NCBI RefSeq assembly: GCF_902859645.1
Contig: NZ_CADIJR010000015.1
Span: 33,447-97,446, forward strand
Reading direction: 5' to 3'
DNA: 64,000 nucleotides
Origin: Achromobacter insuavis
GTDB taxonomy: Bacteria; Pseudomonadota; Gammaproteobacteria; Burkholderiales; Burkholderiaceae_B
The position numbers were made by a program, and so were the translations under genes. Numbering within the stretch: position 1 is the stretch's first letter; the number at the start of each line of letters is the position of its first letter. This document shows, in pieces, positions 40,551 to 49,401 of the stretch. The notes beneath the pieces were generated by a model, which was not told the origin of the DNA, searched no databases, and was given only the letters and a program-made list of their open reading frames with translations.

Positions 40551-42146
40551 ATGTCCACTTCCTTCGATTGGTCTTTCCCGTACGCTTCCCGAAAAATGCC
40601 GGTGCTGGCCGCCAACGCGGTCGCCACCAGCCAGCCGCTGGCGGCGCAGGCCGGGCTGCGCATGCTGCTGGCCGGCGGCAATGCCGTGGACAGCGCCATC
40701 GCCACCGCCATCGCGCTGACCGTGGTCGAGCCCGTGATGAACGGGATCGGCGGCGACATGTTCGCGCTGGTCTGGCACGAAGGAAAGTTGCATGGCCTGA
40801 ACTCCAGCGGCTGCTCGCCAGCGGCGTGGACGCCGGAGTACTTCGCCGGCCGCGAGGCGATGCCCGGCACCGGCTGGGGCACGGTCACCGTGCCCGGCCA
40901 GGTGGCGGGCTGGAAGGCGCTGTCCGACCGCTTCGGCAAGCTGCCGTTCGCGCAGTTGTTCGAGCCCGCCATCGCCTACGCCGAGCACGGCTTCGCGGTC
41001 AGCCCCACCATCGCGCGCCAATGGGCCGCGCAGATGCCCAAGCTGGCGCGGGAGCCGGGCTTCGCCGACGCCTTCCTGCCGCAGGGCCGGGCGCCGCAGG
41101 CGGGGGAATGGTGGCGCTTTCCGGACCAGGCGCGCACCCTGCGCGACATCGCCGAGAGCGGCGGCGACAGCTTCTACCGCGGCGCGCTGGCCAACAAGAT
41201 CGCCGACTTCGCCGCCCGCACCGGCGGCGCGCTGACCGCGGACGACCTGGACCAGCACCGTCCCGAGTGGGTCGAGCCGATCTCGCAGTCGTTCCGCGGC
41301 TACCAGCTGCATGAAATCCCGCCCAGCGGCCAGGGCATCTCGGCGCTGATGGCGCTGGGCATGCTGGAGCAATTCGACCTGGAGTCGATGGGCCGCGACA
41401 GCGCCGATTACTACCACGTCAGCATCGAGGCCATGAAGCTGGCCTTCGCCGACCTGCATCAGCACGTGGCCGACCCGCGCCACATGCGCACCGACGCCCG
41501 CGCCCTGCTCGACCCGGCCTACCTGGCCGAGCGCGCGCGGCTGATCTCGATAGACCGCGCCGCCGTGCCGGTGGCCGGCACGCCCGCCACCGGCGGCACG
41601 GTCTACCTGACCGCGGCCGACGCGGCCGGCACCATGGTGTCGTTCATCCAGTCCAACTACCACGGCTTCGGTTCCGGCGTGGTGGTGCCGGGCACCGGCA
41701 TCAGCCTGCACAACCGCGGCCTGAACTTCGTGCTGACGCCCGGCCACGCCAACCAGGTCGGTCCGCGCAAGAAGCCGATGCACACCATCATCCCGGCCTT
41801 CATCACCCGGGGCGGCGAACCGGTAATGTCGTTCGGCGTGATGGGCGGCTCGATGCAGGCGCAGGGCCACCTGCAGATGATCACGCGGCTGGCGGCCTTC
41901 GGCCAGAATCCGCAGGCCATGAGCGACGCGCCGCGCTTTCGCGTGGAAAAGGGGCCGGTGGTCAACGTCGAGGCGCACCTGCCCGCCGACGTGGTGGATG
42001 CGCTGCGCCAGCGCGGCCACAACGTGGCGGTGGCGCCGGCCGACAGCCTGGAATTCGGCTCGGCGCAGCTGATTTGCCGCCTGCCGCAGGGCGGCTACTT
42101 CGCCGCGTCCGATTCGCGCCGCGACGGCCAGGCGGTCGGCTTCTAG
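40551..42146 (+). CDS. Gamma-glutamyltransferase family enzyme
   Basis: A 531-residue Ntn-hydrolase. Such enzymes self-cleave before a Thr that becomes the nucleophile; here the likely site is Thr350 in TGGTVYLTAADAAG. Other family landmarks are GGNAVDSAIATAIALTVVEP, GIGGDMFALVWH, PGTGWGTVTVPGQVAGW, VMSFGVMGGSMQAQGH and DAPRF. There is no signal peptide, unlike periplasmic Ggt, so it resembles the cytoplasmic YwrD/acylase branch. It is transcribed with a Bug binding protein and opposite a GntR regulator. Confidence 0.9.
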   Translation: MSTSFDWSFPYASRKMPVLAANAVATSQPLAAQAGLRMLLAGGNAVDSAIATAIALTVVEPVMNGIGGDMFALVWHEGKLHGLNSSGCSPAAWTPEYFAGREAMPGTGWGTVTVPGQVAGWKALSDRFGKLPFAQLFEPAIAYAEHGFAVSPTIARQWAAQMPKLAREPGFADAFLPQGRAPQAGEWWRFPDQARTLRDIAESGGDSFYRGALANKIADFAARTGGALTADDLDQHRPEWVEPISQSFRGYQLHEIPPSGQGISALMALGMLEQFDLESMGRDSADYYHVSIEAMKLAFADLHQHVADPRHMRTDARALLDPAYLAERARLISIDRAAVPVAGTPATGGTVYLTAADAAGTMVSFIQSNYHGFGSGVVVPGTGISLHNRGLNFVLTPGHANQVGPRKKPMHTIIPAFITRGGEPVMSFGVMGGSMQAQGHLQMITRLAAFGQNPQAMSDAPRFRVEKGPVVNVEAHLPADVVDALRQRGHNVAVAPADSLEFGSAQLICRLPQGGYFAASDSRRDGQAVGF

Positions 42147-42261
42147 GCATTCCAGGCGCGACGGCCACGGCGGCGGAACACGCCGCCGGAAAGGCGCTTG
42201 ATCGGTCATATGGGCGACGCCTGGCGCGGCGATACTGCCGCGCAGACTCCCCAAGGCCCTT

Positions 42262-43572
42262 ATGAACCGCATCCTGTCCGCCGTGGCGCTCGCCGCCGCG
42301 CTCGCCCTACCCGCCGGCGCCCTGGCGGCCCTGCCCATGGCCGTGGACGGCCAGCCCCTGCCCTCGCTGGCGCCCATGCTGGAGCGCGTCACGCCGGCGG
42401 TGGTCAACATCTCCGCGCAGGGCGAAGGCGGCCAGGCCCGCGCCCCCGGGCGCCAGAGCATCGGCTCGGGCGTGATCGTCGACGCGGCCCAGGGCAACAT
42501 CCTGACCAACCATCACGTAGTGCGCGGCGCGGCCTCGATCCGCGTGTCGCTGCAGGACGGCCGCAGCTTCACCGCCACCGTGGTCGGCAGCGATCCGGAC
42601 ACCGACCTGGCGGTGCTGCGCATTCCGCCCGACAAGCTGCAGGCCCTGACCCTGTCCGACTCCAGCGATCTGCGGGTGGGCGATTTCGTGGTCGCCATCG
42701 GCGATCCCTACGGCCTGGGCCAGTCGGCCTCGTCCGGCATCGTGTCGGCGCTGGAGCGTTCCAGCCTGCGCGCGGCCGGCTACCAGAACTTCATCCAGAC
42801 CGACGCCTCCATCAACCCCGGCAACTCGGGCGGCGCGCTGGTCAACCTGAACGGCGAGCTGGTCGGCATCAACACCATGATCTACACGCCGTCGGGCGGC
42901 AACGTCGGCATCGGTTTCGCGATTCCGTCGAACCTGGCGGGCGAGGTCATGCGCCAGCTGCTGCAGCACGGCCAGGTGCAGCGCGGCGGGCTGGGGCTGG
43001 ACACCATCGACGTCACGCCGCGCAACGCGCGCCAGCTGGGCATGGCGCCGAACGCCAGCGGCGTGGTGGTGGCGCGCGTGGCGGACGGCTCGCCGGCGCA
43101 GCAGGCCGGGGTGCAGGCGCGCGACCTGATCCTGGCGCTGGACGGCAAGCCGATCGGCACCAGCGCCCAGCTGCGCAACGCCGAGGGCCTGCTGCCGGTG
43201 GGCAAGCAGGTGCGGCTGACGCTGTCGCGCGGCGGCCAGCGCTCGGAGGCGACGCTGCGGATCGAGCCCGAGAAGAACGAGCGGCTGCACGGCGGCTCGC
43301 TGGACGCGCGCCTGAACGGCGTGGAGTTCACCGAGATCGGCCGCGAGCAACGCCTGAAGGGCAACGACGGTGTGGCGGTCAGCGCCACCTATCCCGAGCG
43401 CGGCGCGGTGGCCGCGCGGATGCAGCGCGGCGACATCATCATCGGCGTCAACCAGCGCCCGGTCAGCCGGCTGGCCGACCTGCGCGGCCTGCTGGGCGGC
43501 GCGACGCCCGGGCAGCCGCTGCTGCTGACGCTGGTGCGCGGCCAGGCCATGTACACCTTGCAGATCCAGTAG
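42262..43572 (+). CDS. degQ: DegQ/DegP-like periplasmic serine protease
   Basis: A 436-residue trypsin-fold protease with a signal peptide (cleavage near AGALA|ALPM) and the catalytic triad His85 (TNHHVV), Asp at about 115 (DPDTDLAVL) and Ser189 (NPGNSGGAL). Two PDZ domains follow (ASGVVVARVADGSPAQQAGVQ and AVAARMQRGDIIIGVNQRPV). The architecture and length are those of DegQ/DegP-type quality-control proteases. It is separate from the upstream gamma-glutamyltransferase gene (115 bases) and is followed by a terminator hairpin. Confidence 0.92.
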   Translation: MNRILSAVALAAALALPAGALAALPMAVDGQPLPSLAPMLERVTPAVVNISAQGEGGQARAPGRQSIGSGVIVDAAQGNILTNHHVVRGAASIRVSLQDGRSFTATVVGSDPDTDLAVLRIPPDKLQALTLSDSSDLRVGDFVVAIGDPYGLGQSASSGIVSALERSSLRAAGYQNFIQTDASINPGNSGGALVNLNGELVGINTMIYTPSGGNVGIGFAIPSNLAGEVMRQLLQHGQVQRGGLGLDTIDVTPRNARQLGMAPNASGVVVARVADGSPAQQAGVQARDLILALDGKPIGTSAQLRNAEGLLPVGKQVRLTLSRGGQRSEATLRIEPEKNERLHGGSLDARLNGVEFTEIGREQRLKGNDGVAVSATYPERGAVAARMQRGDIIIGVNQRPVSRLADLRGLLGGATPGQPLLLTLVRGQAMYTLQIQ

Positions 43573-43596
43573 GCGCCGCCGACGGGAACCCGGAAG

Positions 43597-43622
43597 CGTC
43601 GGCCCGCCCTGACGGGCCGACG
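43597..43622 (+). terminator. Hairpin between the degQ-like and ArsB-like genes
   Basis: CGTCGGCCCG (43597-43606) pairs perfectly with CGGGCCGACG (43613-43622) around CCCTGA, 24 bases after the protease stop. No U-tract follows. Confidence 0.7.
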
Positions 43623-43676
43623 GGACGCCGAACCGGCGATAATGCTTCCCGCACCGGATTCCCGTCATCGCTGCCC

Positions 43677-44939
43677 ATGCCCTTTCCTGCCGCTTCCCTC
43701 GCCCTCTGGGGCATTTCCGCCCTGGCCATCCTCGGCATCCTGCTGCGCCCCTGGAAGCTGCCCGAATACGTCTGGGCCGGCGGCGCCGCGCTATTGCTGA
43801 CGGCGACCGGGCTGATCCCGTGGCAGGCGGCGCTGGGCGCGGTCGGCAAGGGGCTGGACGTGTACCTGTTCCTGATCGGCATGATGGTGCTGGCCGAACT
43901 GGCGCGCCAGCAGGGCCTGTTCGACTGGCTGGCGATGGTGGCGGCGCGCCACGCGCGCGGCTCGGCGCGGCGGCTGTTCGACCTGGTGTTCCTGGTGGGC
44001 ATCCTGGTGACCGTGTTCCTGTCGAACGACGCCACCGCCGTGGTGCTGACGCCGGCGGTGTACGCGGCGGCCAAGGCCGCCGGGGCGCGGCCGCTGCCGT
44101 ATCTGTTCATCTGCGCCTTCATCGCCAACGCCGCCAGCTTCGTGCTGCCGATCTCCAACCCCGCCAACCTGGTGGTCTACGGCAGCCAGATGCCGCCGCT
44201 GCTGGACTGGCTGCAGCGCTTCACGCTGCCGTCGCTGGCGGCCATCGGCCTGACCTACTTGGCCCTGCGCTTCAGCCAGCGCGAGGCGCTGCGCCAGCCG
44301 CTGCGGGCCGACATCGTGCCGCAGCCGCTGGCCACGGGCGCGCGCCTGACCGGCATCGGCATCCTGCTGACGGCGGCCGTGCTGATGCTGGCCTCGGCGC
44401 TGCACGCCGACCTGGGCCTTCCGACCTTCATCGCCGGCCTGGCCACCGCCGGCGTCATCCACCTGAAGCAGCGGCTCAGCCCCCTGCCGGTGCTGCGGCA
44501 CGTGGCCTGGGGCGTGCTGCCGATGGTGGCCGGCCTGTTCGTGCTGGTGGAAGGCCTGGCGCTCAGCGGCGCGATCGACGCGCTGGCGCGGGCGCTGCTG
44601 CGGCTGGCAGGCGACTCGGCCGGCGGCGCGCTGTGGGGCGCGGGCATCGTGGCGGCGCTGGCCAGCAATGTCATCAACAACCTGCCGGCCGGCCTGATCG
44701 CCGGCTCGGTCGGCCAGATCGCCGACCTGCCGGCGCAGACCGCCGGCGCGCTGCTGATCGGCGTGGACCTGGGGCCCAACCTGTCGATCACCGGCTCGCT
44801 GGCGACGCTGCTCTGGCTGATCGCCGTGCGGCGCGAGGGCCAGCACGTCGGCGCGCTGCGCTTTCTCAAGCTGGGCGCGTGGGTGATGCCGCCGGCGCTG
44901 CTGGGCGCGTTGCTGATGCTGGCGCTGGCCGGCGGCTGA
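43677..44939 (+). CDS. ArsB/NhaD-like anion permease
   Basis: A 420-residue polytopic inner-membrane protein with about eleven helices. FLSNDATAVVLTPAVYAAAKAAG and PISNPANLVVYGSQMPPL in the first half, and ASNVINNLPAGLIAGSV and GVDLGPNLSITGSLATLLWL in the second, are the hallmark loops of the ArsB/ion-transporter superfamily. Members export arsenite or related anions. No arsR, arsC or arsA gene is nearby, so arsenite is only one possibility. The ATG follows shortly after the degQ terminator, and no partner gene follows on this strand. Confidence 0.87.
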   Translation: MPFPAASLALWGISALAILGILLRPWKLPEYVWAGGAALLLTATGLIPWQAALGAVGKGLDVYLFLIGMMVLAELARQQGLFDWLAMVAARHARGSARRLFDLVFLVGILVTVFLSNDATAVVLTPAVYAAAKAAGARPLPYLFICAFIANAASFVLPISNPANLVVYGSQMPPLLDWLQRFTLPSLAAIGLTYLALRFSQREALRQPLRADIVPQPLATGARLTGIGILLTAAVLMLASALHADLGLPTFIAGLATAGVIHLKQRLSPLPVLRHVAWGVLPMVAGLFVLVEGLALSGAIDALARALLRLAGDSAGGALWGAGIVAALASNVINNLPAGLIAGSVGQIADLPAQTAGALLIGVDLGPNLSITGSLATLLWLIAVRREGQHVGALRFLKLGAWVMPPALLGALLMLALAGG

Positions 44940-45011
44940 ATCCCCGCGGCGGCGTCACACGCCGCTCCCGCGCGCCCTCGCACGCCGTCCCGGCGGCCCC
45001 GCGCGAAAGGC

Positions 45012-45557
45012 TCAAGACTGGGGCTGGGCCAGCAGGCGCTGGATCTCGGCCTCGGTCTCGGCATAGCGCCCCTCGCCGAAATGGCGATAGACGATGTTGC
45101 CGCCCTTGTCGATCAGGTAGAACGCGGGCCAATACTGGTTGCGGTAGGCGTCCCAGGTCTTGTACTGGTTGTCCTGCGCCACCGGATATTCGATGCCGAA
45201 ACGCTTGATGGCGTCGGCCACGTTCCTGGTGGTGCGCTCGAACGGGAATTCCGGCGTGTGCACGCCGACCACGACCAAGCCCTGGTCCTTGTACTTCTGG
45301 TTCCACTGTTTCACGTACGGCAGGGTGTTGATGCAATTGATGCAGGTGTAGGTCCAGAAATCGACCAGCACCACCTTGCCGCGCAGGCCGGCCAGGGTCA
45401 GCGGCTCACTGTTGAGCCAGGTCTGGATGCCGGTGAACTCCGGCGCGGGGGTCGGCGCGGGCGCGGCGGCGTGCGCGGCGGCGCCGAGCAGCAGGCCGGC
45501 CAGGGCCAGTTTGGCGGAAACGAGGGCCCGGCGGGCCGGCAGGCGGATGGACAGCAT
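45012..45557 (-). CDS. Exported thioredoxin-like (TlpA-type) protein
   Basis: A 181-residue periplasmic thiol-redox protein with a signal peptide ending near AAAHA|AAPAP, a thioredoxin fold and the active site CINC in VLVDFWTYTCINCINTLPYV. The cis-Pro-like region WPAFYLIDKGG is also present. The CINC/TYTCINC pattern is that of the DipZ-associated thioredoxin-like domain. It is downstream of, and on the same strand as, a CcdA-type membrane protein (31 bases), which probably feeds it electrons. Confidence 0.92.
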   Translation of the reverse strand: MLSIRLPARRALVSAKLALAGLLLGAAAHAAAPAPTPAPEFTGIQTWLNSEPLTLAGLRGKVVLVDFWTYTCINCINTLPYVKQWNQKYKDQGLVVVGVHTPEFPFERTTRNVADAIKRFGIEYPVAQDNQYKTWDAYRNQYWPAFYLIDKGGNIVYRHFGEGRYAETEAEIQRLLAQPQS

Positions 45558-45588
45558 GGTGCGCTCCTTCAGGTTGCGGATAAATGGG

Positions 45589-46281
45589 TCAGGAAAACAG
45601 GCGGCTGATCCAGGCATAGGCCAGCACGTCGTATTGGAAATGGATGGCAACGGCCGAGGCCACCAGCAGCACCCCGAAGGCGCGTTGCAGGCGCACGGCG
45701 TGGCGGGCGATGGCGCCGACCCGGCGCGCGGCCAAGCCGCCGCCGTAGGCGATGGCCAGCATCGGGATGCCCGCGCCCAGCCCGTAGACCAGCAGCAGCA
45801 GGCTGGAATGCGTCAGGTTGTCGGCGCGCGCGGCCAGGATCAGGATCGACGCCAGCACCGGGCCGGCGCAGGGGGTCCAGACGGCGCCCAGCGACATGCC
45901 CAGCAGGAAGCCGCCGGCATTGCCCGAACCGCCCCTGGCGCCCAGGCCGATCACGCCTTGCAGCGGACCGCTCAGGCGCGCCGCCAGCCAGTCGTAGGGT
46001 TGCGGCCAGATGCGCGCCAGGCCGAACAGCGCCAGCGCCGCCACCGACACCGCGCGCACCGTCTCGTGGGCCGATTCGACCGCGCCCGACAACAGGCTGA
46101 GCGCGATGCCCAGCCCGGAAAAGGCCGCGACGAAGCCGAGCACGATGCACAGCGGCCGCAGGCGGCCGCCGCGCTCGACCGCGCTGCCCAGCAGGATCGG
46201 CAGCAGCGGCAGCACGCAGGGCGAGGCCACCGTCAGCATGCCGGCGGCCAGGGCGAGGGGGGTGTCGATGAAGGTGGTCAT
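45589..46281 (-). CDS. CcdA/DipZ-type transmembrane thiol transporter
   Basis: A 230-residue membrane protein with six helices and the CcdA signature SPCVLPLLPILLG near the N-terminus and WTPCAGPVLASILILA in the middle. The two cysteines pass reducing equivalents from cytoplasmic thioredoxin across the membrane. With the adjacent TlpA-type protein it reconstitutes, as two genes, the layout of DipZ, in which both parts are fused. The ATG at 46281 begins the first helix; the longer frame upstream is not membrane-like. Confidence 0.92.
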   Translation of the reverse strand: MTTFIDTPLALAAGMLTVASPCVLPLLPILLGSAVERGGRLRPLCIVLGFVAAFSGLGIALSLLSGAVESAHETVRAVSVAALALFGLARIWPQPYDWLAARLSGPLQGVIGLGARGGSGNAGGFLLGMSLGAVWTPCAGPVLASILILAARADNLTHSSLLLLVYGLGAGIPMLAIAYGGGLAARRVGAIARHAVRLQRAFGVLLVASAVAIHFQYDVLAYAWISRLFS

Positions 46282-46463
46282 GGCGCGGCGGTCCGTTTGT
46301 GTCTCGATGACCGCATTGGACGCGCGCCGGGTATCCGTCCTGTGCCCGGAAAGCGGGTTTTTGCCCGGCTTTTGTATCGTGTCCGGCCCTGCATACACTA
46401 CGACACACTTCGCGGCGCGGGCGGCGCTATAACCTGCCGGACACCTGTTGCCGGAGCCCGCGC

Positions 46464-46625
46464 ATGAACACCGTTCCCCTTCCCCGCCCCCGCCTTTCCT
46501 GGCGGCGCCTGCTGGCCGTGCTGGCGCTGCTGGCCGGCGGCCTGGGCGCCGAGGCCGTCCAGCCCGGCCCCTGCCAGCTGATCGTCAACAGCCAGGCGCG
46601 CCGCCGCGCGCAGCCCGCTGAGTAG
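46464..46625 (+). CDS. Small exported protein in front of a two-component operon
   Basis: A 53-residue product with a basic start (MNTVPLPRPRLSWRR) and a hydrophobic stretch (LLAVLALLAGGLGAEAV) that reads as a signal peptide or single membrane helix, then a short polar tail with one Cys (GPCQLIVNSQARRRAQPAE). GGAG lies eight bases before the ATG. The response regulator start is only eight bases past the stop, so the three genes are probably one operon. I do not recognise a family. It could be a signal for, or regulator of, the downstream kinase. Confidence 0.55.
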   Translation: MNTVPLPRPRLSWRRLLAVLALLAGGLGAEAVQPGPCQLIVNSQARRRAQPAE

Positions 46626-46633
46626 AATGCGCC

Positions 46634-47371
46634 ATGGACAATCCAGACCACATCCTGATCGTCGATGACGACCGAGAGATCCGCGAACTGGCCGGCAACT
46701 TCCTCAAGAAGAACGGCCTGAACGTCACCCTGGCCGCCGACGGCCGGCAGATGCGCACGCTGCTCGAAACGCTGACCGTCGACCTGATCGTGCTGGACAT
46801 CATGATGCCCGGCGACGACGGCCTGGTGCTGTGCCGCGAGCTGCGGGCGGGCAAGCACCGGCGCACCCCGATCCTGCTGCTGACCGCGCGCGACGAAGAC
46901 ATGGACCGCGTGCTGGGGCTGGAGATGGGCGCCGACGACTACCTGGTCAAGCCGTTCGTGGCGCGCGAGCTGCTGGCGCGCATCAAGGCGATCCTGCGCC
47001 GCACCCGCATGCTGCCGCCCAATTTCCAGGTCACCGAACCGGGCCGCGCCGTGCGTTTCGGCGACTGGACGCTGGACACCACCGCGCGCCACCTGGTCGA
47101 CGCCGAAGGCACCCTCGTGTCGCTCAGCGGCGCCGAGTACCGGCTGCTGCGCGTGTTCCTGGACCACCCGCAGCGCGTGCTGAACCGCGACCAGCTGCTG
47201 AACCTGACGCAGGGCCGCGACGCCGATTTCTTCGGCCGCTCGATCGACCTGCTGGTCAGCCGCCTGCGCCAGCGGCTGCGCGAGGATGCGCGCGAGCCGA
47301 TGTACATCAAGACGGTGCGCAGCGAAGGCTATGTGTTCGCCGCGCAGGTCGACGTGTCCGAGGCCCCCTAG
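46634..47371 (+). CDS. OmpR-family response regulator
   Basis: A 245-residue regulator with an intact receiver (acidic DDD near residue 11, phospho-acceptor Asp55 in IVLDIMMPGDDG, Lys106 in YLVKPF) and an OmpR-type winged helix (LSGAEYRLLRVFLDHPQRVLNRDQLLNLTQGRDADFFGRSIDLLVSRLRQRL), ending VRSEGYVFAAQV. The histidine kinase gene starts directly at the next base. It resembles proteobacterial OmpR-like regulators paired with EnvZ-like sensors; the regulon is unknown. Confidence 0.93.
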   Translation: MDNPDHILIVDDDREIRELAGNFLKKNGLNVTLAADGRQMRTLLETLTVDLIVLDIMMPGDDGLVLCRELRAGKHRRTPILLLTARDEDMDRVLGLEMGADDYLVKPFVARELLARIKAILRRTRMLPPNFQVTEPGRAVRFGDWTLDTTARHLVDAEGTLVSLSGAEYRLLRVFLDHPQRVLNRDQLLNLTQGRDADFFGRSIDLLVSRLRQRLREDAREPMYIKTVRSEGYVFAAQVDVSEAP

Positions 47372-48697
47372 ATGCCCGCCCTGGTCCCGGCGCTGCGCCG
47401 CTGGCCGCGCACCCTGGCGAGCCGGCTGTTCCTGATCTTCCTGGTAGGCCTGGTGCTGGCCCACGGGCTGTCGTTCGGGCTGCAGTTCTACGAGCGCTAC
47501 CAGTCCGCCAAGAGCGTCATGCTCGACAACCTGGAGCGCGACGTGGTGGTGGCGCTGGCGGTCCTGAACCGCCTGCCCGCCGACGAACGCGCCGCCTGGC
47601 TGCCGCGGCTGAGCGCCAGCAACCGCCAGTACCAGCTCGGCCCCGGCGACTTCGACCGGCCGTTGCAGACGCCCGCCGCCGAAGCGGTGCGCGACTCGAT
47701 CCAGGCGGCCCTGAACAACGCCTATCCCCTGGCCTTCGGCACCGTCGGCGACGACCCCAAGCACATCCAGGCGCGCGCCACGCTGGCCGACGGCCAGGCG
47801 GTGACGCTGGACATCCACATGGCCGTGATGCCGCTGGCGATGTGGCTGCCGGCGGTGCTGCTGGCGCAACTGGCGCTGCTGATCCTGTGCGCGTGGCTGG
47901 CGGTGCGGCTGGCGATCCGGCCGCTGACGCAGCTGGCCGGCGCCGCCGACGCGATGAGCCCCGACCGCCGCAGCCCGCGCCTGGCCGAGGACGGGCCGGC
48001 CGAAGTGGCGCAGGCCTCGGCCGCCTTCAACGCCATGCAGGACCGCATCGCCGCGCACCTGGCCGAGCGCATGCAGATTCTGGGCGCGATTTCGCACGAC
48101 CTGCAGACGCCGATCACGCGCATGAAGCTGCGCTCGGAATTCATGGACGAATCCGCCGACCGCGACAAGCTGGCGCATGATCTGCAGGAAGTGGAGCAGC
48201 TGGTGCGCGACGGCCTGGCCTATGCGCGCAGCGCCGGCGCGGCCACCGAGCCGCCCGCGCGCATCGACCTGGACGCGTTCCTGGACAGCCTGGTGTGCGA
48301 CTACACCGACATCGGCAAGCCCGTGACGCTGCAGGGCCGCTGTCACGGCCCCTGGCAGACGCGCCCGCGCGCGCTGCGCCGGATCCTCGGCAACCTGATC
48401 GACAACGCGCTGAAATTCGGCGGCGCGGCCGAGGTCGAGGTCGGCGCGGCCGACGATGGCCGCGGCGTGTCGATTCGCGTGCTGGACCGCGGCCCCGGCA
48501 TTCCCGAACACGAATTGCAGGCCGTGCTGCAGCCGTTCTACCGGCTCGAAGGCTCGCGCAACCGCGACAGCGGCGGCACCGGCCTGGGCCTGGCGATCGC
48601 GCGCCAGCTGGCCGACGTCATCGATGGCGAGCTGCGCCTGCGCAACCGCGCGGGCGGCGGCCAGGAGGCACAAGTGCTGCTGCGGCCGAACGCCTGA
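47372..48697 (+). CDS. EnvZ-like sensor histidine kinase
   Basis: A 441-residue kinase with a first transmembrane helix (LFLIFLVGLVLAHGLSFG), a periplasmic domain of about 120 residues and a second helix (WLPAVLLAQLALLILCAWLAV). Next come a HAMP domain (RPLTQLAGAADAMSPD), the phospho-acceptor His242 in ISHDLQTPITRMK and a catalytic domain with NLIDNALKFGG, DRGPGIPEHE and GTGLGLAI. The start abuts the regulator stop at 47371/47372. A 17-bp stem terminator follows. It completes a peptide-regulator-kinase operon. Confidence 0.94.
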   Translation: MPALVPALRRWPRTLASRLFLIFLVGLVLAHGLSFGLQFYERYQSAKSVMLDNLERDVVVALAVLNRLPADERAAWLPRLSASNRQYQLGPGDFDRPLQTPAAEAVRDSIQAALNNAYPLAFGTVGDDPKHIQARATLADGQAVTLDIHMAVMPLAMWLPAVLLAQLALLILCAWLAVRLAIRPLTQLAGAADAMSPDRRSPRLAEDGPAEVAQASAAFNAMQDRIAAHLAERMQILGAISHDLQTPITRMKLRSEFMDESADRDKLAHDLQEVEQLVRDGLAYARSAGAATEPPARIDLDAFLDSLVCDYTDIGKPVTLQGRCHGPWQTRPRALRRILGNLIDNALKFGGAAEVEVGAADDGRGVSIRVLDRGPGIPEHELQAVLQPFYRLEGSRNRDSGGTGLGLAIARQLADVIDGELRLRNRAGGGQEAQVLLRPNA

Positions 48698-48737
48698 GCC
48701 GACGCCGGCTCACGGCGCGACGCGGTTGTCCGGCACG

Positions 48738-48771
48738 CGCGTCTGTCCATGAAACGCGTCTGTCCATGAAA
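48738..48771 (+). repeat. Two tandem 17-bp repeats
   Basis: CGCGTCTGTCCATGAAA is repeated exactly at 48738-48754 and 48755-48771, followed by a partial CGCGT. It lies between the histidine kinase stop and its terminator and is not coding. Confidence 0.85.
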
Positions 48772-48789
48772 CGCGTTTATCCGGCACGG

Positions 48790-48827
48790 AAAAAAGCCCC
48801 GCGATGTCGCCATCGCGGGGCTTTTTT
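48790..48827. terminator. Bidirectional terminator between kinase and ohr genes
   Basis: A perfect 17-bp stem (48790-48806 with 48811-48827, loop TCGC) has A-rich and T-rich ends, so it carries a U-tract on either strand. It ends the two-component operon and the convergent ohr gene. Confidence 0.95.
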
Positions 48828-48843
48828 TCTGATGCGAACAAGG

Positions 48844-49269
48844 TCAGAGAATCGCCAGTTCCACATCGATGTTGCCGCGGATCGCGCCCGAGTACGGGCA
48901 GGTCTGATGCGCGGTGTCGACCAGCTGGCGTTGCTGTTCGGCCGCCAGGCCCGGCAAGGCGATGTTCAGCTTGACCGCCAGCGCGTAGCGCGCGCCGCCG
49001 TCGGTCTTGCCCAGCGACACCTCGGCGTCGACCGCCACGTCGCGCGGCACGGCGATGCCGAGCTTGGCGCCGGCCAGCTGCATCGCGCCGATGAAGCAGG
49101 CCGAGTAGCCGATGCCGAAAAGCTGCTCGGGATTGGTGCCGGGCCGGCTCGACCCCGGCGGGCTGAGCGGCAGCAGCAGCGCGCCGTCGTCGGTGCGGCC
49201 GGCGCCGTCGCGGCCGCCGGTGGTGTGGGTGTGGGCGGTGTACAGCACGGTTTCCAGCGTATGGGACAT
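48844..49269 (-). CDS. ohr: Organic hydroperoxide resistance protein (Ohr/OsmC family)
   Basis: A 141-residue thiol peroxidase that reduces organic hydroperoxides. The peroxidatic Cys is in GYSACFIGAM and the resolving Cys in TCPYSGAIRGN. The start MSHTLETVLYTAHTHTTGGRDG and the NPEQLFGIGYSACF block are diagnostic for Ohr. No OhrR regulator gene is adjacent; the other side of its promoter is a divergent short-chain dehydrogenase gene. It ends in the bidirectional terminator. Confidence 0.95.
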   Translation of the reverse strand: MSHTLETVLYTAHTHTTGGRDGAGRTDDGALLLPLSPPGSSRPGTNPEQLFGIGYSACFIGAMQLAGAKLGIAVPRDVAVDAEVSLGKTDGGARYALAVKLNIALPGLAAEQQRQLVDTAHQTCPYSGAIRGNIDVELAIL

Positions 49270-49401
49270 GATGGCTCCTGGTGTCAAAAAATGGGGAACC
49301 TGGATTGCACCAAGGCGCTGTATCCTGCCTGTGTCCGCGATCCGCGGGTTTTGCGTCGTACTGTATCCGGGCGCGCCCCTTCCCATGGAATCTTCCCCCG
49401 C

